Source: Shewanella sp.
GTDB lineage: Bacteria > Pseudomonadota > Gammaproteobacteria > Enterobacterales > Shewanellaceae
Reading direction: 5' to 3'
NCBI GenBank assembly: GCA_004195335.1
Contig: SDWK01000211.1
Coordinates: 1-5,748, forward strand
DNA: 5,748 bases
In this document: piece by piece, positions 1 through 5,748 of the stretch
How the letters are laid out: the number at the start of each line of letters is the position of its first letter
Numbering within the stretch: position 1 is the stretch's first letter
Position numbers and translations under genes: made by a program
The notes under the pieces: generated by a model
Seen by the model: only the letters and a program-made list of their open reading frames with translations
Databases searched by the model: none
What the model was told of the DNA's origin: nothing

Positions 1-91
1 GTTTTGCCAGACCCATGACCTTTTTTCTCACTGTTGTTTGGCTTAATGGCATAGCACTAATGGCCATACCTTTTATTTTTATAGGGTTCAT
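1..91 (-). CDS. fliH: N-terminal fragment of the gene after fliG, probably fliH (flagellar export ATPase regulator); runs off the window
   Basis: An open frame of 30 codons starts at the ATG at 91-89 and is still open at the window edge. The start overlaps the fliG stop as TAATG, and a good Shine-Dalgarno, AGGTGG (plus strand 99-104), lies 7 bases upstream, so I prefer it to the in-frame ATGs at 67 and 52, which have no well-placed site. The overlap suggests translation coupled to fliG. The protein begins MNPIKIKG and continues through PLSQTTVRKKVMGLAK. Identity as fliH rests on position only: in known flagellar operons fliH follows fliG and encodes the cytoplasmic partner of the ATPase FliI. 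The visible residues do not show FliH; they resemble the FliG C-terminus (see findings). It could instead be a fliG remnant or an additional small gene. Confidence 0.5.
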   Translation of the reverse strand, partial: MNPIKIKGMAISAMPLSQTTVRKKVMGLAK

Positions 92-1077
92 TACTCGACC
101 ACCTGCTCTTCGAACAGTTGCAGTTCTATTTCACCGTCTAGCATCATCTGTTTTGCCAGATCCATGATCTCTCTGCGGGCAGTTATCGCCTGACTGAGCG
201 GAACAGCCCCTATGGCTTCTACCTGAGTTTCAATCGCCGCAGACATACGTTTAGGCAGAGCCGCGAGCAAGGTAGACTTGAGATCGGCGTCTATTCCTTT
301 CAGGGCGAGTGCCAGCATCTCTGGGGGAACTATCGCCATCACTTCCTGCAGGGTTTCTGGCTTCTGTCTGCCCAGGATGATGAAGTCGAACATATTGTCG
401 GCCACATCACTGGCGAGCTTCCTGTCATGGAGTTTGATCATCTCCATCAACTGCTCACGGTCGCCTTCGAAGCGATTAAGAATATCGGCTACCTGGCGAA
501 TGCCTGCGACTTTAGTGTGGCTTTTCTCCATCGCTATCAGCATGCAACGCTCGACCAAATGTCTGAGTTCATCGACCACATCTCTATCCAGTTCACCGAG
601 TTGCGCGATACGAACCAATATTTCATCTTGCCCCTCGGCTGGCAGGCTCTGTAGTACTTGAGCGGCACTTTCTGGTGGCAGTAGGCCTAAGAGTACCGCT
701 TGCAGTTGGCAATGTTCATTGGTGATCTCCCGGGCTAGCAGTTGAGGATCTACCCACTCTAAGCGCTTGACTAAGGTTTTGATCTCATCGCCGTAAATAC
801 TGTCGATAAGGCTCTTAGCGACACGATCACCTAAGGCCATATCTAAGGTCTTTTGCAGATATGATCGAGACGCACGTGCAATACCCGATTGCTGCTGATA
901 TCCCATGAAGAAGCGGCCAAGGACGGCCTCGGCTTCATCTTGGGTGATGCTGGATAGGCGAGCCATCTTATGGCTTAAGTGTTGAACATCGCTTCTATCC
1001 AGATGTGCCATCACTTGAGCCGCGCCTTTTTCGCCCATGCTAAGCAACAGCATGGCCGCTTGCTCTAGATTATCCAT
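91..1077 (-). CDS. fliG: Flagellar motor switch protein FliG (lateral system)
   Basis: FliG sits on the cytoplasmic face of the MS ring, binds FliF through its N domain and FliM through its middle domain, and meets the stator through its C domain to produce torque and switching. The start at 1077 gives 328 residues (E. coli FliG has 331), begins MDNLEQAAMLLLSMGEKGAA like the family, and has GGA 6 bases upstream. An in-frame ATG at 1113 would add 12 residues, but its only SD-like bases (AGGT) lie too close. Visible landmarks are EHCQ at residues 121-124 (the EHPQ motif with Pro replaced by Cys), MFDF at 229-232 (the MFxF hinge), ALKG around 258-261, and GEIEL near the end. Of the E. coli torque residues, Lys264 and Arg281 are kept (K260, R277), while Asp288, Asp289 and Arg297 read Thr, Gln and Pro. 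The next gene starts on its stop codon. Family assignment is secure; lateral origin is inferred from context. Confidence 0.95.
   Translation of the reverse strand: MDNLEQAAMLLLSMGEKGAAQVMAHLDRSDVQHLSHKMARLSSITQDEAEAVLGRFFMGYQQQSGIARASRSYLQKTLDMALGDRVAKSLIDSIYGDEIKTLVKRLEWVDPQLLAREITNEHCQLQAVLLGLLPPESAAQVLQSLPAEGQDEILVRIAQLGELDRDVVDELRHLVERCMLIAMEKSHTKVAGIRQVADILNRFEGDREQLMEMIKLHDRKLASDVADNMFDFIILGRQKPETLQEVMAIVPPEMLALALKGIDADLKSTLLAALPKRMSAAIETQVEAIGAVPLSQAITARREIMDLAKQMMLDGEIELQLFEEQVVE
99..104 (-). promoter_or_regulatory. Ribosome binding site that decides the start of the gene after fliG
   Basis: AGGTGG on the minus strand lies inside the fliG 3' end, 7 bases before the ATG at 91-89 that overlaps the fliG stop codon (TAATG). 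This favours that start over the in-frame ATGs at 67 and 52. Confidence 0.6.
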
Positions 1078-1168
1078 TTTTATTCCAAGTTCACTCTTGT
1101 TCACAAGATTCATTACCTAAATTGGTTAAACGCGGGCTTTTGTTTTATGACTTAATATCTGAGATAGC

Positions 1169-2875
1169 TCACTCGTTGTCGTTATCACCGATCCAGTGAG
1201 CAATCACTTCGGCCACGCGAGCGGGTTCTTGATTAGCCAGCAAGCTGAGGTGCTCCATCTTCACCGTGAGCGGTGAACCCGGTGCCGGAAGGCTTTGATT
1301 ACCGCTCCAGTCGCTACCCATCTTGTTCTGATCCAGTCCCATCAGCTGATCAGCCAGGGCCTGAGAATCACCGAGTTGAGCACTGTTTGCCATGCTTGCA
1401 GGTGGTGGTTCCAATGCCACAGGGCTTTCATTCGGACCCTCTTTAAAGGTGTGCTCTGCGGTGCGTGTCAGGTGAGAAACTAAAGGCCTAAGCACGAAGA
1501 AGATGAGTCCGAAACCTAAAATTGCGCCGATGAAATACCTCAGATAAGCCTGGTAACCTTCGGCCTGCCACCATGGCATAGGTTCAAACTGGGCTATCCG
1601 AACTGGGGCAAACGCGAAACTATTGATGCTGAACTGATCACCGCGCTGTGCCGAGTAACCAATTGCGTCCTGAACCATGGTGCCCAGTTGTGATACTTGA
1701 GCCTCGCTCCAACCGGCATCGCCGCCGGCCTGACTGTTTAGCAGCACAGAGACAGAGAGGTTTTCTAGCTGCATCTGCTGAAATCGAGTGTGTCTTACCG
1801 AGCGTCCCACGTCATATTGTCGGCTCTCTTGCTTATTCAGGTTGCGGCTGGTGTTCTCCTTGGCATTATTATTAGCTTTCGGTGCCCGGTTGGTGAGGGC
1901 GCCAGGGATCCCCATGGCAAGCGTGCTATCGGTGTCGTTGATGCTCTGTTGTTCTTGGGTTATTACGGCCTGAGGATCCAGTGACTCTCGTGTCTCCTCC
2001 ACTTGGTTGAAGTTGACTCGAGCCGCTATTTGCACCTGAAAGTTTTCCTGTCCCAGTACTGAGGCAAGCATATTCGATGCACGATTAATCAAGCTCTGTT
2101 CCAGTTCTTGGGTGTACTTGAGTTGTCGGTCTCGCGCCTGTGTTATGTCTTGATTGAGCGATATGGCGGAACTTAGATGGTTGCCCTCTTGATCGACCAC
2201 TTGTACCCGTTCAGGTGTCATACCGCTGACGCTGCCAGCGACTAAGTTCACTACGGCTTCAACTTGGCTCGCTTGTAGATTTGCACCTGAATAGAGGTCT
2301 AGCATGATTGAGGCCGAAGGCAATTCGGGCTGCTGTCTGATAAATAGCGTACGTTTAGGTATGGCGAGATGGACCCTGGCGGTTCGAACAGCCTTTAACG
2401 CCATTATGGTGCGGGCCAGTTCGCCCTCTAAACTGTGTCGATACTTGGCCTGCTCCATAAACTGACTGGTGCCTATACCGGTATTATCCAATGACTCCAT
2501 GCCAGAAGGCACCTTAGCTTTTACGCCCTTAGCGGCGAGTAGCATTCTGGCCTTACCTAGTTTGTCTTCGGCCACCAATACCAGACCACTATTGGCATCG
2601 AGTCGATACGCTATCCCTTCGGCTTCAAGCACTTCCATTATCTGCGCCGTTTCAACCTGCTCCTGATTTCCGTATAGAGGACGATATCCCTGACTGGCGC
2701 TCCAGAGTAGCAGGACGATGACGCAGGCAACCACGCTGGCGAGGATTGCGAGTACTAACACTTGGCGATCACCACGATTAAATTCGTGCCATTTCGCTTT
2801 CATTGATGCGAGCAAATCACCATTATCGCTGACATCGGCAATGGTTGAGCTCGGTTGAGCGAGAGTTGTAGACAT
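1169..2875 (-). CDS. fliF: Flagellar MS-ring protein FliF (lateral system)
   Basis: FliF is the inner-membrane protein whose oligomer forms the MS ring, the base on which the rotor and export gate assemble. The 568 residues are close to the usual length of about 560. The order is: cytoplasmic N-terminus 1-38; first membrane helix about 39-58; periplasmic ring-building domains, with the characteristic stretch FMEQAKYRHSLEGELARTI at 139-157; GIPGALTNRAP at 322-332; an Asn-rich, low-complexity linker about 333-350; YDVGRSVRHTRFQ at 354-366; second membrane helix about 446-464; and a cytoplasmic tail. The last 25 residues (from about 544, ending AEVIAHWIGDNDNE) match the FliG-binding tail in position and character. 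The start is supported by AAGGGA at 2886-2891, 10 bases upstream. fliE lies 68 bp before it, and fliG follows, the usual order for its binding partners. No truncation or frameshift is seen. Confidence 0.97.
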   Translation of the reverse strand: MSTTLAQPSSTIADVSDNGDLLASMKAKWHEFNRGDRQVLVLAILASVVACVIVLLLWSASQGYRPLYGNQEQVETAQIMEVLEAEGIAYRLDANSGLVLVAEDKLGKARMLLAAKGVKAKVPSGMESLDNTGIGTSQFMEQAKYRHSLEGELARTIMALKAVRTARVHLAIPKRTLFIRQQPELPSASIMLDLYSGANLQASQVEAVVNLVAGSVSGMTPERVQVVDQEGNHLSSAISLNQDITQARDRQLKYTQELEQSLINRASNMLASVLGQENFQVQIAARVNFNQVEETRESLDPQAVITQEQQSINDTDSTLAMGIPGALTNRAPKANNNAKENTSRNLNKQESRQYDVGRSVRHTRFQQMQLENLSVSVLLNSQAGGDAGWSEAQVSQLGTMVQDAIGYSAQRGDQFSINSFAFAPVRIAQFEPMPWWQAEGYQAYLRYFIGAILGFGLIFFVLRPLVSHLTRTAEHTFKEGPNESPVALEPPPASMANSAQLGDSQALADQLMGLDQNKMGSDWSGNQSLPAPGSPLTVKMEHLSLLANQEPARVAEVIAHWIGDNDNE

Positions 2876-2943
2876 TGAGTATTTTTCCCTTACAGAAGAC
2901 TTCGATATTCTGCTAATGCGTAATTATTTTTATCAGCGCGGCT

Positions 2944-3282
2944 CTAAAGCGGCATCTTCATCACTTCGTCAAAAGCCTGAACCAAGCGGTTACGGATCTG
3001 GATCATGGCGGAAAAGGAGAGGCTGGCTTGCTGCGATGCCACCATTGCCCCCACTAGATCATCACTTGCGCCACTATCTACGGCTCTCATCTTGGCCGAA
3101 GAGACGTTTTGATCTGAGTTAACCGCCGTCACTTTACTCTCCATCAGTTCGGTGAAAGAGGTCGCCTGTACGCCGTGATCTTTGGGATTGGGTGTGATTT
3201 TAATCGCCCCTTTGGCCATCTCAGTATGGATACTTAAGGTGTCCATCATGGATTGAGGGCTGATTAATGTTGAAACAGACAT
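2944..3282 (-). CDS. fliE: Flagellar hook-basal body protein FliE (MS ring-rod junction)
   Basis: FliE is a small exported protein that joins the MS ring to the proximal rod and is needed early for export of other rod proteins. The product has 112 residues (family about 100-115). The N-terminal half is poorly conserved, as is usual. The C-terminal third carries the family signature: QQASLSFSAMIQIRNRLVQA followed by FDEVMKMPL, which corresponds to the conserved pattern of KASLSFQ, then VRNKLV, then a Y/F-x-E-[IV]-M-x-M end. No Sec signal is present, as expected for a substrate of the flagellar export apparatus. The start at 3282 has AGGA at plus 3290-3293, 7 bases upstream. It is 42 bp downstream of lafK and 68 bp before fliF. 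No sigma-54-type element is visible in the short gap before it, so it is probably read from the motY-lafK promoter. Confidence 0.94.
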   Translation of the reverse strand: MSVSTLISPQSMMDTLSIHTEMAKGAIKITPNPKDHGVQATSFTELMESKVTAVNSDQNVSSAKMRAVDSGASDDLVGAMVASQQASLSFSAMIQIRNRLVQAFDEVMKMPL

Positions 3283-3324
3283 GTACTTTTCCTATCTATG
3301 ATGTATGAGTTTTCGGGCTTTGAT

Positions 3325-4626
3325 TTAGGCCGCATGACCTAAGGCCTGCTCTATATTTATCCCCTCTTCGCGCATCTGCACTAACTTGTATCTGAGTGCT
3401 CGCGTGGTCATTCCAAGTGATTCTGCGCTCTGACTGCGGTGACCACCGAATCGTTTTAGCGTATCTAAAATGTATTGGAATTCGGCTTGTCGCTTGGAGG
3501 CCTTGAGTCCCTGCTCCGAGTTTTCTACCTTTATAATGCAGTGTTCTTCTTTAGCCTCTATACCGAGATCGGCAGCTTGAAGTGCCTGACCCCGCCGCAT
3601 GACTAATGCCCGTTGAATGGTATTTTCAAGCTCTCTGACATTGCCCGGCCAGTCATGGGAGAGCAAGCGCTGCTGGGCCTGTTCGCTGAAGTAGCAGCAT
3701 TGATTGTCACAAAGGTGTTTGTATTTTTGTAAAAAATGTTCGGCCAGAGGCAAGATGTCTCCTTTCCGTTCCCTCAATGGAGTGATTTTAAGGGGCAATA
3801 CATCTAAGCGATAAAACAGATCTTCTCTGAAGTCACCGGCCTTGACCGCTTTGCGCAGATCTTTGTTGGTCGAGGCGATGACGCGGATATTAAGGGGAAT
3901 GGTCTTGTGGCCGCCTAAGCGTTCTATCTCTCTCTCCTGCAGGACACGTAATAGCTTAGATTGCAGCAGAAACGGCATTTCACCTATCTCATCGAGGAGT
4001 AAGGTGCCGCCATTAGCCAACTCAAATTTGCCAACTTGATCGCAAGATGCACCAGTGAAGGCGCCTTTGACATGACCGAAGAGAATCGATTCTAAAATAC
4101 TCTCCGGAATGGCGGCGCAGTTGACCGCGACAAAGGGACTATCGGAGCGATTGGAGTGTCGGTGAATATAGCGAGCTAAGGGCTCTTTACCTGTTCCACT
4201 CTCGCCAGTAAGTAAAACACTGGCTTCTGTTGTGGCCGCTCGGTGTGCCAACATCAAGAGTTGTCGACTGACGGTAGAGGAAACAACCAGCTCAGTGTCG
4301 GGCTGCTCTAAACGGCGTAATCTGACCATTAATGAGACCAGTTGATCTGTATCTAAGGGTAGCAGTAGGTAGTCCTGAGCCCCATGTCGCATTGCACTGC
4401 TTGCCAGCTCTGTCTGTTCTGGAGCCAGTAAAGCTATCTGGTTCATACCTGGGTATTGAGCCATTTTAAGCGATGATTCGGCGCAGCTACAATGAGATAA
4501 GTTGATCAGGGTGAGCCAGGGCTTATCTAAGCCTGAATGCCACAGTTCGAAACCTTGGGCTTGCAATAATTTACAGCATTCAGGTGTGAGTTCCGCCTCG
4601 ACGAGTCTAAAGTCAAAGAGGTTCAT
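3325..4626 (-). CDS. lafK: Sigma-54-dependent transcriptional activator LafK, lateral flagellar master regulator type
   Basis: This is a bacterial enhancer-binding protein of 433 residues that should remodel sigma-54 RNA polymerase at flagellar promoters. Domain order: a receiver-like N-terminal domain at about 1-108; an AAA+ domain at about 115-345; and a Fis-type helix-turn-helix at about 393-422 (GGHRSQSAESLGMTTRALRY). The ATPase is intact: Walker A GESGTGKE 141-148; the sigma-54-contacting loop GAFTGA 188-193; Walker B LLLDEIGEM 209-217; ASTNKDL 251-257; an arginine-finger region FREDLFYRL 266-274; and sensor II GNVRELEN 328-335. The N domain retains the GAQDYLLLP end of a receiver fold, but the phospho-acceptor position reads Asn (LTLINLS 38-44) and the conserved Lys before Pro is Leu, so phosphorylation control is unlikely. 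The start has a strong SD, GGAGGA (plus 4631-4636), inside motY and overlaps its end by 14 bp. FlrA/FleQ relatives share this architecture; the motY neighbour and the absence of flrBC favour LafK. Confidence 0.88.
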   Translation of the reverse strand: MNLFDFRLVEAELTPECCKLLQAQGFELWHSGLDKPWLTLINLSHCSCAESSLKMAQYPGMNQIALLAPEQTELASSAMRHGAQDYLLLPLDTDQLVSLMVRLRRLEQPDTELVVSSTVSRQLLMLAHRAATTEASVLLTGESGTGKEPLARYIHRHSNRSDSPFVAVNCAAIPESILESILFGHVKGAFTGASCDQVGKFELANGGTLLLDEIGEMPFLLQSKLLRVLQEREIERLGGHKTIPLNIRVIASTNKDLRKAVKAGDFREDLFYRLDVLPLKITPLRERKGDILPLAEHFLQKYKHLCDNQCCYFSEQAQQRLLSHDWPGNVRELENTIQRALVMRRGQALQAADLGIEAKEEHCIIKVENSEQGLKASKRQAEFQYILDTLKRFGGHRSQSAESLGMTTRALRYKLVQMREEGINIEQALGHAA

Positions 4627-5536
4627 AAGATCCTCCAGCTTGCTGAGCTGCTGAGATTTTAGTGGGTGACTTGATTAAACGTATAGTGACTCTTCTGTTC
4701 GACTGTCTGCCAGCCTGAGTATTATTACTCACCTTAGGTGAGCGAGCGCCGTGATGTCTAACCTGTACCTTATCTCTGTCTATGCCAAATTCAATCAGGC
4801 GGGAAGCCACTTCGTCGGCTCTCTCTTTACTCAGCACGAGATTTGCTAGATGTTCACCCGAGGCATCGGCATGGGCATCGACCAATACACTGACGATTGA
4901 GTTATCGACATGGACATATTGGGCTATGGCATTTAAGTCGGCGTCATGGCTAGCGACTAGCTTGCTCGAACCTGATTCAAACGGGATATCGACTCGGCGA
5001 ACATAGGAGAAAGGTTTCGGTAACAGTTGTTGACGGCATCTTTTAAATTGATTGGCGATATTTTGGGTGGCAATAGGTGCAGTCTCAACCAGATAGAAGT
5101 TGCCAAGCCCGTCTGAGACCTTAGCCTGCCAAGAGAGACCTTGCTCTAAGCCCTCTAAAAACTGATTGGTCGACTCATGGCTACTGCCGGTATTACCACT
5201 CCACTTCAGCAGGGTTCCTTTGGAATTGGGAGTATTTCCTTGATTCCAAGAGGGAGCCTGAACGCTGAGCGGACAGTGCTCATCTTGAAGGGAGAGCCAG
5301 TCTGCGGTGAGCTGCACTGTGAGTTGGCTACCTGGTTTTGCTACCAACTTAAACTCACCGAACCCATCGACCTTATGTTCTATCTTACAAAGGTATTGGT
5401 CACCGGAATAGTTCCATTTAGCTTTTTCAAAATGAGTTTGATAATGAGTAACATTAGCAAACGATGAACTAGATGTGATTATAGTAATAAACAGAGAATA
5501 TATTGTTATATGAACTGAAGTTTTCAACGTTTTCAT
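4613..5536 (-). CDS. motY: MotY-like flagellar stator-ring protein with C-terminal OmpA peptidoglycan-binding domain (lateral MotY)
   Basis: MotY forms part of the periplasmic T ring around the basal body that helps recruit and anchor stator units. The 307-residue product starts with a Sec signal peptide: Lys-containing N-terminus, hydrophobic core about 8-21, and likely cleavage after SSFA at residue 27. The N-terminal domain (28 to about 178) shows a MotY-like pattern of Trp, then Cys and a FGEFKL stretch (59-64). The OmpA-type domain (about 182-288) has VDIPFESGSSKL at 182-193, AHADASGEHLANLVLSKERA at 221-240 and NRRVTIRL at 280-287. Asp224, Arg239 and the NRR triplet lie where peptidoglycan contacts occur in this family. 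AAGG at plus 5540-5543 lies about 3-4 bases before the ATG, rather close. The C-terminal tail overlaps the lafK start by 14 bp. A generic OmpA-family lipoprotein is unlikely: no lipobox is present, and the neighbours are flagellar. Confidence 0.87.
   Translation of the reverse strand: MKTLKTSVHITIYSLFITIITSSSSFANVTHYQTHFEKAKWNYSGDQYLCKIEHKVDGFGEFKLVAKPGSQLTVQLTADWLSLQDEHCPLSVQAPSWNQGNTPNSKGTLLKWSGNTGSSHESTNQFLEGLEQGLSWQAKVSDGLGNFYLVETAPIATQNIANQFKRCRQQLLPKPFSYVRRVDIPFESGSSKLVASHDADLNAIAQYVHVDNSIVSVLVDAHADASGEHLANLVLSKERADEVASRLIEFGIDRDKVQVRHHGARSPKVSNNTQAGRQSNRRVTIRLIKSPTKISAAQQAGGSYEPL
4631..4636 (-). promoter_or_regulatory. Strong ribosome binding site for lafK inside motY
   Basis: GGAGGA on the minus strand lies 4 bases before the lafK ATG at 4626 and within the last codons of motY. 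It is the best Shine-Dalgarno match in the window and fixes the lafK start, despite the 14-bp overlap with motY. Ribosomes ending motY would pass over it, which suggests coupled translation. Confidence 0.7.
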
Positions 5537-5551
5537 CTGCCTTTTATTATT

Positions 5552-5647
5552 TTGGTATTGTGTTGGTTATTGCAGCTGATATTGCATTCGTTATTCTTTT
5601 AGTCATTACGTCGGTTATTACGCTGGTAATTTTGTTGTCCATTTGTT
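5552..5647. repeat. Degenerate 12-bp tandem repeat, eight units, in the motY leader
   Basis: Read on the plus strand, ATT recurs exactly every 12 bases at 5557, 5569, 5581, 5593, 5605, 5617, 5629 and 5641. Units starting five bases before each ATT fit a consensus TGGTTATTGCGT. By hand count, 68 of 96 positions agree, with ATT present in 8 of 8 units and G in column three in 7 of 8. The first unit lies just upstream (in motY orientation) of the motY ribosome binding site, and the last lies within about 50 bp of a possible promoter. Because 12 is a multiple of three, the plus-strand frame reads through the array as hydrophobic four-residue units around Ile (such as LVIA, LVIT, SVIT, LVIL). The minus-strand frame in phase with motY is stopped by a TAA, so the array is not part of motY. 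Its role is unknown. Confidence 0.75.
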
Positions 5648-5691
5648 TACGCTTTGATATTTATTTTGCGCAAGGTTTTCAGTCGGTCATA

Positions 5692-5719
5692 ATTAAACAT
5701 TAATAAAGCTATAAGTAAA
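5692..5719 (-). promoter_or_regulatory. Possible sigma-70-type promoter for the motY-lafK operon
   Basis: On the minus strand a -35-like TTTACT (plus 5714-5719) and a -10-like TTTAAT (plus 5692-5697; five of six against TATAAT) are separated by 16 bases. Transcription would begin near 5685 and give a leader of roughly 150 bases that includes the repeat array. The region is very AT-rich, so chance matches are common and this call is weak. I looked for a sigma-54 -24/-12 element: TTGC at plus 5668-5671 has no GG at the required distance. A vegetative promoter upstream of the activator gene would make sense for the top of the lateral hierarchy, but that is inference. Confidence 0.25.
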
Positions 5720-5748
5720 AGTATTTTTATTTTTAATGTGGAATACAT

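Noticed and set aside
278..661. Long plus-strand open frame (127 codons) opposite fliG, and other plus-strand frames opposite fliF, lafK and motY
   Set aside because: They are antisense shadows of well-supported genes, with low-complexity composition and no family resemblance or ribosome binding sites.
1095..1108. Inverted repeat TCTTGT-TC-ACAAGA near the fliG start
   Set aside because: Arms of 6 bp with a 2-base centre are weak, and it lies where either fliG start choice makes it coding or leader sequence. No T-tract or operator context supports a function.
1078..1113. Upstream in-frame ATG extending FliG by 12 residues
   Set aside because: SD-like bases are too close to this ATG, the extension has no family counterpart, and the downstream start gives a typical FliG N-terminus and length. 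It cannot be fully excluded.
1131..1146. GCGGGCTTTTGTTTT on the plus strand resembling the 3' half of a terminator
   Set aside because: No complementary left arm is found upstream, so no hairpin can form. A similar CGGGCTTT in the lafK-fliE gap (3314-3321) is too short to call a repeat family.
5666..5677. TTGC near the motY leader as the -12 half of a sigma-54 promoter
   Set aside because: No GG occurs at the required distance upstream; the corresponding bases are AC. The TTGCGCAA palindrome (5666-5673) is short and may be chance.
5647..5748. Minus-strand open frame entering from the window edge (33 codons from an ATG at 5748, Lys/Leu/Ile-rich), possibly the 3' end of an upstream gene
   Set aside because: The stretch is very AT-rich, overlaps the best promoter candidate, shows no recognisable domain, and could be open by chance. 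Sequence beyond the edge would decide it.

Overview
The window is a run of flagellar genes, all read on the minus strand, so transcription goes from the high-coordinate end to the low one. In transcription order it holds a motY-like stator-ring gene, lafK (a sigma-54-dependent activator), fliE, fliF, fliG, and the first 30 codons of a gene cut by the window edge, which by position should be fliH. The order motY-lafK-fliE-fliF-fliG is the one I associate with the lateral (secondary, swarming) flagellar systems of Vibrio parahaemolyticus, Photobacterium and deep-sea Shewanella. Polar clusters normally carry flrA/flrB/flrC ahead of fliE. The host is therefore most likely a marine gammaproteobacterium of the Vibrio/Shewanella/Photobacterium type. 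The species cannot be fixed from this sequence.

Layout. Positions 5537-5748 form an AT-rich leader without a confident gene. It contains a possible sigma-70-type promoter and a degenerate tandem array of eight 12-bp units (5552-5647) that ends just before the motY ribosome binding site. motY (4613-5536) overlaps lafK (3325-4626) by 14 bp. Gaps of 42, 68 and about 90 bp separate lafK, fliE (2944-3282), fliF (1169-2875) and fliG (91-1077). The fliG stop overlaps the next start as TAATG. No terminator or convincing internal promoter is visible, so the block looks like one operon.

Function. LafK would switch on sigma-54 promoters of the lateral hierarchy. FliF builds the MS ring, FliE links it to the rod, FliG is the rotor switch and torque protein on the MS ring, and MotY forms a periplasmic ring that helps hold the stators. 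FliH, if that is the next gene, regulates the export ATPase FliI.

Points worth a second look: (1) the 12-bp repeat array upstream of motY; (2) the start of the gene after fliG, which looks like a diverged copy of the fliG 3' end; (3) FliG, which keeps two but lacks three of the five charged torque-helix residues defined in E. coli; (4) LafK, whose receiver-like domain lacks the phospho-acceptor Asp and the conserved Lys.
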